DNA from: Saprospiraceae bacterium
GTDB lineage: Bacteria > Bacteroidota > Bacteroidia > Chitinophagales > Saprospiraceae
Reading direction: 5' to 3'
Assembly: GCA_016718205.1 (NCBI GenBank)
Contig: JADKEB010000002.1
Location: 14,734-78,733 of the forward strand
Length of the DNA stretch: 64,000 nucleotides
The notes under the pieces are model-generated. The model had not been told where the DNA came from. It worked only from the letters and a program-made list of their open reading frames with translations, and made no database searches. Position numbers and translations under genes: made by a program. Positions 35,336 through 46,100 of this stretch are shown here, in pieces (the stretch's first letter is position 1; the number at the start of each line of letters is the position of its first letter).

Positions 35336-38300
35336 TTAAAGATTTGAGTTATACCCTTTCAATATTGATTTTATTATGACATTTCCTAATTCAGATCTGA
35401 TACCTAATTCAGAAATTTTTGAGTTGTTCCTGGTGGGATATACCCTATTGGACAAAAAGACATAAACAATATTATATACCGGATCTACCCATGTAAAGGT
35501 ACCCGTAAATCCTGAATGCCCGTAACTCTGATCTGATGCAAGGGATGGACCGTTTTTAATTTCCGGATTAAAGTCTTTTTTATCAAATCCTATACCTCGT
35601 CGGTTTTTTAATTCCGGAAACTGATATTTGGTACACAAATCAATGACCTCAGACCTGAAAAAACGTTTTCCGCCATAGCTTCCTTTCTGGAGGTACATCT
35701 GCATAAGTTTTGTGAGATCATTGGCATTGCCAAAAAGTCCGGCATGCCCCGATATACCACCCATCATTGAGGCACCTTCATCGTGTACAAATCCATGTAT
35801 CAATACTTGCCTGAATATACTGTCGTATTCAGTGGGTACGATTCTATTGGACGGAAACTTCTGTAAAGGATTGTATGTCAGCGATTGTGCTCCGATAGCC
35901 TTGTATGTTTCATCCAGATATCTTTCAAAAGGTATGCCTGTCATGCTTGCCACCATGTCCGGATACACGTAATAATGCAAGTCACTATACACATATCCCT
36001 GTGATGGGTTAAGCGGTGAAGTGGCTATCTGCTGTATGATCTTAGATTTGTAATCTTTATGCAGATATAAGTTCTTGTCCACACGTACATTAAAGTCGGG
36101 TGACTGCGATGCCATGAAAACATTGGGCTTCCATACCCTGGTATCTGCACGAAGCATTTTTGCCCAAAGCTCAGGTTTAGTCCGGATGGTTTCAATATAC
36201 AGGATTTCTCTTGTGGTTTTTTTGCCAAAAAGCCTTTTAAAAAATCCTGGTTTCTTTATTTTCACCATACACAACTGCTCTAATTCAGGTTGGAGCGTCA
36301 ATGATTTCTTCATGGTTGCGATAGTGTCTATGGCATCCCTCCAGAAAGGTATCCACGCTTTCAATCCGGCTCTGTGCGTAAGCAGGTCGCGCATGATTAG
36401 TCCACCTTTGTCCGTATTGTTGAACTCAGGATAATAATCTCCAAATCTTGCATCGAGGTTAAATTTTTTTTCACTCATCAGTTGCATTACAGCAAGAGTA
36501 GATGTACTGATTTTAGTGACTGAAGCCAAATCATAAATATCATCTGACCTGACTTTACCCGGTAGATTTTGGCGGCTTTGTGCTGGCTTTAGTGTAGTAG
36601 TCAGCGATTCCGGATTGTCCATAGCATCATCTATGAAGGTATATGAAGTACCATCAGAAATACTGTTTTCTTTTGCTTTTTCAGCCATTTCAAAAGTATG
36701 ATATCCATATGATTTGGAAAAAATCACTTTGCCGTCTTTAACAACCTGTACCACCGCACCCGGATAGGCTTTTTCTTTTATCCCCAGTATCACCAAGGAA
36801 TCTATTCCCGAATAAAATCCCTTTCTATCAACTCCAACCTGTTCCGGCAATCCATAGCTGAGGATGTCGAGTTTGGGATACGTAGTGCCCATACCCTGCT
36901 TAAAATAATCGTCTATGTCAAGTGGAAACCTACCTTCAGGCGAGAGGGCTCCAAAAATAATCTGACCTGCGGCTCGCTCAGCATAGATGTTTTGCTGATA
37001 AGCCATAATCAAAGATTTTGATTGTTTTATACCCGGGATTTTTGCCAATATAAACGGGTTTCCAAAAAGACACAATATCACTTTGGGATCATTGGCCAGT
37101 TTTGAAATGATTTGAGTATTTTCCGGAGTAAGTCCGTATTTCCTGCTGGCTCTGATATCTATAAGGTGAATCCCCGCTACGACAATATCATACTCTTGAA
37201 GACAAAACGATACTATACTGTCTGCATATGATACGGTTGCATTTTTGGCAATATAAAAGTTATCAGCTTTTGCATAGTTGGTTATCATTTGGTACAAATC
37301 AGACTCAGGTTTGTCAGATTCCATAGAGATGACGGCAATTGTTTTGTTAAAATCTGTGACAGGCAACAATGCTGCATTGTTGTTCAGACAAGTTATGCTT
37401 TTTTCAGTCATCACCTGATTCAGTATATCAGAATTGACAGTATTTAAATCCTGGACCAGATTTTCTATGCTTATGGGGGCATACTGATCTAATCCAACCC
37501 AGGACTTTGCCATTAATATTTTTTTGACCTTTGCATCAAGGAGAGATATAGACAATTTTTTTGTTTTAATGGCATTTTTTATAGCTTCTACGGTCTGCGG
37601 GACATCCATAAAAGTCTCTAAAACATCATTGCCGGCTAGGATGGCTTGTACCATTGCCTCTCCTTTGGGAAAGTTTTTCACAGCACCTTCCATCTCCATA
37701 GCATCAGTGAAAGTAAGCCCCTGAAATCCGAGCTCTTCTTTGAGCAGGTTTGTGATGATGTTTTTTGAAAATGTAGATGCAAGTCCACTTTGTGGCTCCA
37801 GCGCAGGAATATTGAGGTGTGCTGTCATGATGCCGGACAATCCATGATCGATAAGCTGTCTGAACGGATATAATTCGATATCATGAAGTCGTTTTTTGTC
37901 GTGGTTGATCAGCGGCAGGGCGTGATGTGAATCAGCATCGGTATCTCCATGTCCGGGAAAGTGTTTGGCGGTACAAAATAATCGCTGGCTTTGCATACCT
38001 TTCATGTAGGCGAGTCCTTTGGCAGTCACCTGGTACTTATCTGAACCAAAAGATCTGAAGTTGATCACAGGATTATTTGGATTATTATTGACATCTACTA
38101 CCGGTGCGTAATTGATATGAACTCCTATCCTTTTGCATTGTCTTGCCACTTCTTTACCCATTTCTTCCACCAGATGGTCATCCCCCTTTATCGCACCAAT
38201 GGTTGCAGCATAGGGGAACCTGTCAGTACTGTCCAATCTCATACCTACTCCCCATTCAAAATCCTGGCCTATGAAAAGTGGTACACGGGATAAGGCCTGA

Positions 38301-38590
38301 AGTTCATTGGTGATGCTGGCCTGTGTCGTTGGATTAGATGCAAAAAATACTATACCTCCTATCTTATAGTCTGTTACCCATTTTTTCAACATGCCGATAT
38401 CATGTGGTTTGCCTGAATAGTTGCCTCTTGGCAAGAGTAGTTGTCCTATTTTTTCTTCCAATGTCAGTGTCCGGAATATAGAGTCCACCCACTTTTTGTT
38501 GTGATCAATGATAAAAGGCGGTGTGACCCCTTGCCCGAAAGACTGGAGATTTAAAACCAAAAATATTGTAAATAAAATTGACCTGATCAT
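35336..38590 (-). CDS. Secreted GH3 beta-N-acetylhexosaminidase-like/serine hydrolase fusion
   Basis: 1,084 residues with a signal peptide (1-20). The GH3 domain spans about 30-400: KIGGIVFFASNP, the NagZ-type loop KHFPGHGDTDADSHHALP (209-226) that carries the catalytic His/Asp dyad, and the nucleophile region LTFTDAMEMEGA (Asp296). A GH3 C-terminal-like domain follows. Residues about 590-1084 are a class C beta-lactamase-type serine hydrolase with S-V-T-K at 690-693, YSDLHYYV for the Tyr motif and GHSGFTGT for the third motif. The pairing suggests peptidoglycan turnover: removal of GlcNAc combined with a peptidase or esterase. Seen in Bacteroidota; substrate unproven. Confidence 0.9.
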   Translation of the reverse strand: MIRSILFTIFLVLNLQSFGQGVTPPFIIDHNKKWVDSIFRTLTLEEKIGQLLLPRGNYSGKPHDIGMLKKWVTDYKIGGIVFFASNPTTQASITNELQALSRVPLFIGQDFEWGVGMRLDSTDRFPYAATIGAIKGDDHLVEEMGKEVARQCKRIGVHINYAPVVDVNNNPNNPVINFRSFGSDKYQVTAKGLAYMKGMQSQRLFCTAKHFPGHGDTDADSHHALPLINHDKKRLHDIELYPFRQLIDHGLSGIMTAHLNIPALEPQSGLASTFSKNIITNLLKEELGFQGLTFTDAMEMEGAVKNFPKGEAMVQAILAGNDVLETFMDVPQTVEAIKNAIKTKKLSISLLDAKVKKILMAKSWVGLDQYAPISIENLVQDLNTVNSDILNQVMTEKSITCLNNNAALLPVTDFNKTIAVISMESDKPESDLYQMITNYAKADNFYIAKNATVSYADSIVSFCLQEYDIVVAGIHLIDIRASRKYGLTPENTQIISKLANDPKVILCLFGNPFILAKIPGIKQSKSLIMAYQQNIYAERAAGQIIFGALSPEGRFPLDIDDYFKQGMGTTYPKLDILSYGLPEQVGVDRKGFYSGIDSLVILGIKEKAYPGAVVQVVKDGKVIFSKSYGYHTFEMAEKAKENSISDGTSYTFIDDAMDNPESLTTTLKPAQSRQNLPGKVRSDDIYDLASVTKISTSTLAVMQLMSEKKFNLDARFGDYYPEFNNTDKGGLIMRDLLTHRAGLKAWIPFWRDAIDTIATMKKSLTLQPELEQLCMVKIKKPGFFKRLFGKKTTREILYIETIRTKPELWAKMLRADTRVWKPNVFMASQSPDFNVRVDKNLYLHKDYKSKIIQQIATSPLNPSQGYVYSDLHYYVYPDMVASMTGIPFERYLDETYKAIGAQSLTYNPLQKFPSNRIVPTEYDSIFRQVLIHGFVHDEGASMMGGISGHAGLFGNANDLTKLMQMYLQKGSYGGKRFFRSEVIDLCTKYQFPELKNRRGIGFDKKDFNPEIKNGPSLASDQSYGHSGFTGTFTWVDPVYNIVYVFLSNRVYPTRNNSKISELGIRSELGNVIIKSILKGYNSNL

Positions 38591-38606
38591 AATTTGTTTT
38601 ACTTTA

Positions 38607-38913
38607 AAGTATGTTTAAACTTTTATCATTTGACTCCTAGTGGCAAATTTAATTTTTCTCAACTTCGTTTGTCAAAGTCTTACCTGACTTTGGCGGAACC
38701 TTCCTTACGGTCTTTGACCGGTTGTGGACTATTTACTCCGGTCATGAGACCGATAGATAAAAGTCCAAAAGTCAGAGACTTTGCACAACAGATTTATTGA
38801 GAATTGAGTAAGTATTTTACTCAATTCTCGTCATAGACGAGACCATTCAGTCATCTTGTCCAAAGTTAAATTTTCTCACTTTCGCTCAAACATAAAAATT
38901 TAATTATACTCTT
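38607..38913. mobile_element. MITE copy 2 (~305 bp) upstream of the GH3 fusion gene
   Basis: The left end AGTATGTTTAAACTTTTATC and subterminal TCATTTGACTCCTAGTGGC match the copy at 14621. So does the right end (GAGTAAGTATTTTACTCAAT, GAGACCATTCAGTCATCTTG, CTTTCGCTCAAACATAAAA). The two ends form an imperfect inverted repeat bordered by TTA/TAA. The middle differs completely and holds other hairpins (CGGTCATGAGACCG, CGGTCTTTGACCGG). It starts 17 bp from the GH3 start codon, so it forms that gene's leader or promoter region. Confidence 0.8.
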
Positions 38914-38976
38914 AATATCTAAAATGTTTGCAAAAATTTTATTCCTTATTTTAAATGAAATGGTTTAGCCTGAAAA

Positions 38977-39756
38977 TCAAGAAATAAGATACCCTCCATC
39001 GGATATAAACTCCTGACCTGTACAATAAGACGAGGCATTTGATGCCAGAAAAACGGCAAGTCCTGCCATTTCTTGCGGATGAGCCATACGTTGTAAAGGC
39101 ATATTGCTGGTCCAATGATCCAGGATTTCTTTATTGTTCCACAAGGCAGCACTAAACTTTGTTTGTACAAGTCCCGGACAAATAACATTGGACCTGACAC
39201 TGTAGGCACCCCATTCTTTTGCCTGTGCTTTGCATAGCATGATAAGTGCTGCCTTGGACACGCTGTATATACTCAATCCAGGACTGGGCTTAAAACCCTC
39301 AACCGAACTGATGTGAATCACAGACCCCGAACCACTACTTTTTAGATGCGGAAGACAAAGATTGGAAAGTGTAAATGCAGCTTTGACATTGACCTGCATC
39401 AATTTGTCAAACAACTCACCTGTCATATCTTCTATGGGTCCGTATACTGGATTGGTAGCGACATTATTTACCAGAATATCGATACTGCCAAAGTGGTTGT
39501 AAGTTTTTTCAACCAAGTTATTAAGTTGTGTTTCCTCACCTACATGACATGCTACGGGCAATACATCAAGGCCCATGGATAATAATTGCTGTGCTACTTC
39601 ATCCACACTTTCCTGTTTTCTTGCAGCTATAACTACTTTCGCTCCAAACTCTGCTAAACTTTTTGCTATACTCTCACCGATACCACGAGATGCACCTGTA
39701 ACAATAGCCGTTTTACCTGTGAGGTCAAATCCGTTTTTTATACTGCTGTTTTCCAT
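38977..39756 (-). CDS. SDR family oxidoreductase
   Basis: 259 residues with TGASRGIGES (cofactor), NNVATNP (a variant of NNAG, Val for Ala), catalytic Ser in HISSVEGF and YSVSK, ending TGQEFISDGGYL. Similar to DHRS4-like or 3-oxoacyl reductase-like SDRs, NADP or NAD dependent. Its start codon overlaps the stop of the upstream T9SS-type gene by one base (TAATG), so both may be co-transcribed although their roles look unrelated. Substrate cannot be told from sequence. Confidence 0.85.
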   Translation of the reverse strand: MENSSIKNGFDLTGKTAIVTGASRGIGESIAKSLAEFGAKVVIAARKQESVDEVAQQLLSMGLDVLPVACHVGEETQLNNLVEKTYNHFGSIDILVNNVATNPVYGPIEDMTGELFDKLMQVNVKAAFTLSNLCLPHLKSSGSGSVIHISSVEGFKPSPGLSIYSVSKAALIMLCKAQAKEWGAYSVRSNVICPGLVQTKFSAALWNNKEILDHWTSNMPLQRMAHPQEMAGLAVFLASNASSYCTGQEFISDGGYLIS

Positions 39757-40880
39757 TAATTTTTGATGATTTTTTGAGAAAAAGACATTTTACCTGAAGG
39801 TGAGAATAGTTGTATTAAATATAGTCCATCAGGCCAGTCCATTGTATTCAGCCTTGCAGCATTTCCGGAAAGTATTATATCAAAATGTACATAACTTCCT
39901 GACATATCTGAAACCAAACAAGTGTAGGATGTAGATGTTTCGCCGATTTCAATATCAATGTACTCTGAAGCAGGGTTGGGGTATATCTTAAAGCGTGTAT
40001 CGATAGCGGTAAGGTCCACAGAAGACGTTAGAGTACCATCATCTATAAAAGTGACTCCCAAAAATGTACCGTCCGGAGTATATTCTGCTGAAACTATGGC
40101 TTCTTTTTTTATATTGTTGTAGAAGTTGTAGGATATGGTTGTATCTTTTCCCAGAATATTCCCAAATCCTTCCGGAATGTTGCCTCCTGCTATCGCAAAT
40201 AAATCGACCCATAAACCTAATACCTTAATAAATACCTTTGCTTCGGAAATGACTTCCGCCTTTTCCCTGAGGACTTCATAATTTTTTCCATGCATTTTTA
40301 TAGTTCCATAAGCATCGATCAATCCTCTCAGTGTATTTGATACCTGAAATCTGATACTATCCGGTTTGATGGGCAAACCTTCCAATAAAGTATCAGGAAT
40401 GATGCGTGCATTCAGATCAATTCTGAACTCCCCCTGAGAAAAGGTAGTATTTATAAATTCTAGGGGTGCTTTTCTTAAGACTGGTCTTTTGTTGTATTTT
40501 ATTATTAAATTAGTGTCAAGAAATTCATTCTGTCCTCCGATTCCTATTGCTTCCATTATTTGTGCCGTGGATCTTATATAAAATTCCTGACCGTCAGACA
40601 GCAACAACAAATTTGCTTCAGGAAAAAATGCGGCATCTTTGCCTGCGGAAGGTAGTGCGTATATTTCCCGTTGTTTCAATCCTGTTTTCAACTGGCTAAA
40701 ATCCCATGTCTTTGGTCCACCGGTTGTTCCCATTTGCAATGCAGTAGGTACATTGATGGTGTAGATGGTTTTTAATGTATCTTCCGGTTTGGGAAAAACA
40801 GAATTTGTAATTCTCATCTGGGAAAAGATACATTGAGTCAAAATCACAACAAATCCCAAGATTAGATTTATCCTTTTCAT
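39756..40880 (-). CDS. Secreted protein with T9SS type A sorting domain
   Basis: 374 residues. A signal peptide (1-20, ending CIFSQ) precedes a beta-rich region of unknown family (e.g. TLKTIYTINVPTALQMGTTG). The C-terminal ~80 residues FKIYPNPASEYIDIEIGE to GLYLIQLFSPSGKMSFSQKI are the type A sorting signal of the type IX secretion system. The product is probably carried across the outer membrane and anchored or released. It sits between the beta-barrel protein and SDR genes on the same strand. Function unknown. Confidence 0.85.
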   Translation of the reverse strand: MKRINLILGFVVILTQCIFSQMRITNSVFPKPEDTLKTIYTINVPTALQMGTTGGPKTWDFSQLKTGLKQREIYALPSAGKDAAFFPEANLLLLSDGQEFYIRSTAQIMEAIGIGGQNEFLDTNLIIKYNKRPVLRKAPLEFINTTFSQGEFRIDLNARIIPDTLLEGLPIKPDSIRFQVSNTLRGLIDAYGTIKMHGKNYEVLREKAEVISEAKVFIKVLGLWVDLFAIAGGNIPEGFGNILGKDTTISYNFYNNIKKEAIVSAEYTPDGTFLGVTFIDDGTLTSSVDLTAIDTRFKIYPNPASEYIDIEIGETSTSYTCLVSDMSGSYVHFDIILSGNAARLNTMDWPDGLYLIQLFSPSGKMSFSQKIIKN

Positions 40881-40891
40881 AATTAATATTT

Positions 40892-41617
40892 TTAGTCAGT
40901 GTATTCAACTTTTCTTAAAAATTTGATTCCCACTTTGGCCTCAATGGATAGATTTCTCACTTGTCTGAGGCCTATGTTGATCGGTTGACTTGTCCAGGGG
41001 TCTATGATATTGAACAATGGTTGTTGCTCGTATTGAAAGGATAAATCCGGCTGGAGGGAAAACTCAACAAAAACATTACTCAGATCAGAAACCGGAAGTT
41101 CAAAACCGCCACCGGCAGTAACACCATAATTGAATTTTCTTACAAACTCATTGATCGGATAAAATAATTGCCCAAACTCAACATACCTGTCTAAATTAGT
41201 ACTTATAGTATACTCACCTCTTATACCAAGGATAAAATATGGACTGTATTTATTAGTGTTGAGTAAAGATTTTTTAGCACCTACTTCAGCAACTATATTT
41301 CTGAATTGAAATCCCTGCTGTTCTGAAAAAACATTATTGAAACTAAAAAACCTGAATGAACTGCCTCTGACATGAAAACCAGCCTGAGCATATAAAGCAC
41401 CTTTTTTGAATTCATCATATGACTCTATAAATAAGTCTCCATTTAATGAAAACAACGGATCCCGATTTACACTACCCCCAAAACCTCCATCACCCCAACT
41501 CTGGAAATTCATAGCGGCACCACCTTTGGCTCCAAACCAAAAACTTTGACCCTGGAGATCTGAGAATGCTAATATGACGAAGAATAAAAAGATCAATTTT
41601 GAGGGATACGAACTCAT
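40892..41617 (-). CDS. Outer-membrane beta-barrel protein (PorT-like fold)
   Basis: 241 residues with a signal peptide (1-23, ending LQGQ). The mature part alternates short strands with aromatic girdles: FWFGAKGGAAMNF, ALYAQAGFHVRGSSFRFFSF, YSPYFILGIRGEYTIST, YGVTAGGGFELPV, SIEAKVGIKFL at the end, a usual 8-stranded barrel pattern. No enzyme motif. It is followed 11 bp later by the T9SS-type protein gene, suggesting co-expression of two surface proteins. Exact family uncertain. Confidence 0.75.
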   Translation of the reverse strand: MSSYPSKLIFLFFVILAFSDLQGQSFWFGAKGGAAMNFQSWGDGGFGGSVNRDPLFSLNGDLFIESYDEFKKGALYAQAGFHVRGSSFRFFSFNNVFSEQQGFQFRNIVAEVGAKKSLLNTNKYSPYFILGIRGEYTISTNLDRYVEFGQLFYPINEFVRKFNYGVTAGGGFELPVSDLSNVFVEFSLQPDLSFQYEQQPLFNIIDPWTSQPINIGLRQVRNLSIEAKVGIKFLRKVEYTD

Positions 41618-41733
41618 AATTATTAATTTTAGGTCAAAATTACAATTTATGGGTAAATTTCTGAATAATAAAGGAGAATTGAGTTTAGATTTTCGAGAAT
41701 GTTTTAAATTTTTCTTAGTTGTAAATCAAGAGG

Positions 41734-41964
41734 TTAAGGTTCTGGTAAATCAAATAACTCTTTGAGATCCATTCCTAAGGCATTGGCAATTTTCTTAGCA
41801 TGTGTAATGCTGGTATTAATTTTACCAAGTTCGATCCTGGAGATTTGACTTGCTTCAACGTCACATAGATTGGTTAAATGCTCCTGTGAATAGCCTTTTT
41901 GCATTCGGAGTGCTTTGACGTGTTTGCAAAATATGCTTGAGACGACCCACGCCAATGCTTTCAA
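41734..41964 (-). CDS. XRE-family HTH regulator with repeat-derived N-terminus
   Basis: 76 residues. The Cro/CI-type HTH is clear: KHVKALRMQKGYSQEHLTNL, VEASQISRIELGKINTSI, AKKIANALGMDLKELF. The first ~11 codons (TTG start, MKALAWVVSSI) lie in an interspersed repeat (41932-42000) that also occurs inside the MITE at 541-607. The native start may have been overwritten. A minus-strand TACATTTG box near 42013 could drive it. It is divergent from the RHS gene and may regulate it. Confidence 0.72.
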   Translation of the reverse strand: MKALAWVVSSIFCKHVKALRMQKGYSQEHLTNLCDVEASQISRIELGKINTSITHAKKIANALGMDLKELFDLPEP

Positions 41965-42000
41965 TATTAGCGCTGGTCTCCCCTTCAGGGGTTGGGGGTA
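41932..42000 (-). repeat. Interspersed ACCCCCnACCCCTnAAGGGGAG repeat
   Basis: On the minus strand ACCCCCAACCCCTGAAGGGG begins a ~68-bp block ending in GGGTCGTCTCAAGCATA. The same start and end occur at 541-607 (ACCCCCGACCCCTAAAGGGG to CGGATCGTCTCAAGCATA). The CCCCTgaAGGGG core is a hairpin. From 42001 to 42170 no gene is seen. Confidence 0.6.
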
Positions 42001-42170
42001 AGTATAGGCAAATGTAGCAAGTTAATTTTTTTCAAAAAAGTGCAATTCCATCTAACTCACTATATCTCCTTGATTATCAGTCCTCATTATTCACTATTAT
42101 TAAAAATAAACATTCTTCCAACGAAGGACAAGTTAGCAAAGAATTTCTTTAATGGGGGCATTAACTTCTA

Positions 42171-42225
42171 TTTTGTTATATAACAAAAGTTATATGGGCT
42201 GATATTAAAAAAGTTATTACCTTTG
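42171..42225 (+). promoter_or_regulatory. RHS gene promoter with 18-bp palindrome
   Basis: TTTTGTTATATAACAAAA (42171-42188) is a perfect palindrome 29 bp upstream of the -7 box TACCTTTG (42218-42225). It is a good operator candidate, perhaps for the divergent XRE protein. The leader to the ATG at 42421 would be about 190 nt. Confidence 0.55.
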
Positions 42226-42420
42226 CAGTCCTCCTCCATACGCACCCGATGTTAAAGTGTATGAAATCAGGTGGACTTCATCTGTGGTATAAGTATGGCT
42301 ATTAAAATTGGCTGTGCTTTATCCTATGAGGTACATCGTAAAATATTATCTTGGTTAACTATACCCCAAAAAACCAAAATGATATTTTGTAATCGGATTT
42401 ATATATTTAATAACAGGCCT

Positions 42421-43113
42421 ATGTGTTACTACACTACTAAAAAGTTGCTTTGGGGGATGGTTTTCGCCTATGGGATTTGTGCTTTGCATGGACAGAATGC
42501 TTTGGTACCAGATATATTGCCGAGTGCAGATGCGACGGCACTGGGGAAATATGATAAATTTCAAGTTTCATCATATACGGGACAAGTAGATATTAGCATA
42601 CCACTGTATACGTTGCAAGCAAATAATAAAACTATTGATCTTCGATTAAATTATGATGGGTCTGGCATATTAGCAAGACAGCATCCGGGGTGGGTTGGAC
42701 AAAATTGGTCATTGAAAGCTGGTGGAGTCATCACCAGAACTGTCCATGGTCTTGCAGATGAGTATGGCATGACCAATGGTCCAGAATACAACAATACTAG
42801 TTTTTCATACATTAGTGTCATAAAAAATGGAGGATTTATAACACCAAATCGAACGTCCACTATGGATAGCTTAAAATCCTTGGCTGGGGTTCAAACACAA
42901 ACTGGTCCTATAGCACTGGACTATGAGGCCGATGTTTTTAATTTTAACTTTATGGGTATTTCAGGAAGTTTTTTTCTTGACTGGGATGGTCAATGGAAGG
43001 TTATTTCGAATCAAAATATCAAAGTAGAATTTGATATCTATATAACAACTACATTATTCCATTTATTGAATTTATGCCAAATACTAATAATACCAAAAGA
43101 TATCAAGATGTAA
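42421..43113 (+). CDS. RHS repeat protein, N-terminal part (frameshifted from the main part)
   Basis: From ATG 42421 (MCYYTTKKLLWGMVFAYGIC) a signal peptide ends near ALHGQ. It is followed by ATALGKYDKFQVSSYTGQVD and the beta-rich head of large Bacteroidota RHS proteins (LRLNYDGSGILARQHPGWVG, the usual start of their shell). The frame leaves the conserved sequence after IKVEFDIY because of an extra TA in TATATA at 43037-43044. Removing two bases continues NNYIIPFIEF into the 1,934-residue main frame. The open frame begins at 42271 (GTG), but the signal peptide points to 42421. Confidence 0.8.
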   Translation: MCYYTTKKLLWGMVFAYGICALHGQNALVPDILPSADATALGKYDKFQVSSYTGQVDISIPLYTLQANNKTIDLRLNYDGSGILARQHPGWVGQNWSLKAGGVITRTVHGLADEYGMTNGPEYNNTSFSYISVIKNGGFITPNRTSTMDSLKSLAGVQTQTGPIALDYEADVFNFNFMGISGSFFLDWDGQWKVISNQNIKVEFDIYITTTLFHLLNLCQILIIPKDIKM

Positions 43114-46100
43114 TTAAAGGGTTTACGTTGATAGATGACGAAGGTTATCGCTATACTTTTGGACGGTATAGTTTCCTAAATGGAAATGTACACACTGGCC
43201 AAAATGCAATAGAGTATTCAATATCCTTTCTCCAACAATATTCATGGGTTGCTGGCCAAAATCCATTTTTTAATGAATGGATAGCAACTGCCTGGCATAT
43301 GACCAAAGTAGAAGATTTTAATATGAATACCATATTTGAATTAAGCTATGAAAGAAGCTATTTTACTGCACAACTTTACAATACGCTTTATGTGCAAGAA
43401 AAATTTTGCTCAGATGCAGATGGAGGGCTTTCAGCGAGCCATGGGAATTCAAATACGGTCGAAGGAGACTATCAAGCAAATGGTGCATTGATTTCTAATT
43501 CATATTTAAAAGAAATTAAATCAAACAAAGGTGAACAACTTGAATTTATCAGAAGTAATGCCATTCAAAAAAAATTTGACTGGAATTTTCGATTTGCTAC
43601 TTATACTCAATTTGTCTTATGCCCCTTGATCCAATGTGTTGATAATTATCCTTATCCTTTTCTCCAGTATCCAGGTTACTATAGTTTTAATCCCCAACAA
43701 GCACTGTCTAATCCTTTAAATGGATTGATGTGGATGAAACTGGATACCATTATATATCGAAAAAATTATATTGGACAAAATACTTATATAATAAACGGAA
43801 TTAAGTTAGAGTACAACAATAATGCAAATGAAAGATTAAACTTACAATCTGTTCATATTATAGGCAATGACATATTAACAAACTCGAATGCCAACAAGCA
43901 TTCTTATGTCATGGAATACAATAATTTTTCTCAGTTACCAGATTATTTAACCAGAAAATTTGACCATTTTGGATATTATGACGGAACAAATGATTATATG
44001 CCAACTACTTTAGGCGCTTTTTTTAATTTTTCATTATGGCAATTGAATTACTACAATTCTAGGAATTCTTCTCTTTACTATGCAAAAATTGGACAGTTAA
44101 CTTCCATGAAGTTCCCTACGGGAGGAAAAACAGAATTTGACTTCGAACTGCATGATTACAGTAGCATATTAAGCGATGACAGACAAAGTATTGTAGGTGA
44201 AAATGGGAGTATTGGCGGTCTCCGCATCAGAGAAATTAGATATTTTGACGACATTACTTCCAATTATGTCAAACGTAGCAGATACTTTTATAAGCTGGGA
44301 TATCACAATAATGGAAATCTCAGTAGTGGCATACTGAGTATAAAGCCGAGATATGTTTGGGACCATTGGGAATTGAATACTGCTTGGTCTCCAAGTCATG
44401 GATATTGGGAGTCAAAAGTTTCAGAAAATAATTTGATTCCTCTTACCAATTTGTATGAAAACCCAGTATCCTATAGAGAAGTGACGGAAGTAAATGAAGA
44501 TAACTCTTTTATGACCAATACTTTTATTTCTCATGTAGAAATTAAAGACCAACTGCCTTACACTAACTTAATCCCAGAATATAGTCCATATAGTGAATTT
44601 ACCGATATGGGCTTCTATCGTGGACGACAGAAAGAAACCTATTACTATTCATCGGATAATACACTGGTCAAATCAAAAAAATATTATTATAATTTGAACT
44701 CCATCAGCAATTCAAATGAGTATGGCATCACAACAGACGCTGCAGTAGCATATGTATGTCTTCCATTGAATGCAAATTATGCTTTTTATGGCTCAGCCAG
44801 AAAGATATATCATAAAAAGTTATTGTTGGACTCCATGACCACAACAGAACATTATGGGCCACTTGCCATTTCGGTCAGAGAAAGTCTTAGATACACTGGT
44901 TACACCATCAATGGAAATGTCATTGCCTTCCTCATGCAAAAGTCCGTCACCAACTCTGATGGAAAGGTGTTTATGGATTACTACAAATACCCGTTTGATC
45001 ATACTTCGTCCTATCCAGGCCAGCAAGCCCACATGACCAGCTTAGTGAATGCACATAGGTTTCCGGTAGTATATAAAGAGAAAAAAGTTAATGGTATTGT
45101 TTTCGATATACAAGAAAATCTGTTTTCATTGTTTGACGGAAAACCGATGATATCAAATGTCAAACGTAGAGAGTGCACGTGGGATGTAAATGGTGCAATG
45201 CAATGTGCTGATGATGATGCATCATTTGTAGATAATTACAATATGATATATCTACTACCCATCCAAAGCAGGAAAAAGGGATGGTTGGCAGAAAACCTGA
45301 CATTGGGCTATCGTGGGTTGGTGACAGGCTGGAATTTTTCAAATCATAGTAAGACATATAACTACCATCAAAATGATTTTTTGGGATCAATTACGGACGT
45401 AGATGGTCAACAGAGTACTTTTGAATATGATTTATTTGGCAGGTTGAAAAAAAGTACATTATATCCCAAAAATTTGACCAATACCTACAACTACCATTTC
45501 AGTACTTCCTCTGCCGACAAGAGCTACTTCAAAACCAACATCAAGTATCCTCTCAGTACAGACAGTGCCATCGACTCAGTAGTACACATCACCTATCTGG
45601 ATGGATTGGGAAGGGAGATCCAGCAAGTCCACAAATATGGCGCACCCGATGCAGCCAATGATGTCATATCCAAAACAGAATATGATCTTGTGGGACGACC
45701 TTACAGAAATTATGAACGTATAGAAGCCTCCAGCAATCATGGTGCCTATTATAACGGAACATTTGGCGGTGGGTATAGCCAAACCCTGTATGAGGCCAAC
45801 CCACTAGATCGTATCAGCCAGACGACACCACCTGCCTGGTATATTACCAATCACACTTACGGCACCAACACCGTTCCACTCACCAATCCCGAAGGGTCGA
45901 CCTATCCGGTATCATCGCTGATGCGCACGACCACCACCGACCCTGACAGCAAAAGTACCGATGTGTACACAGACAAAATAGGCAGGACTGTCCTGCAGCG
46001 ACAGCGAGATGCCAGCAATACCACGGATACCTGGACGGTATATGATGATAAGAGCAGACCGATCAAGATCTATCCGCCCGGTACCAGTCCGTCCACTCCT

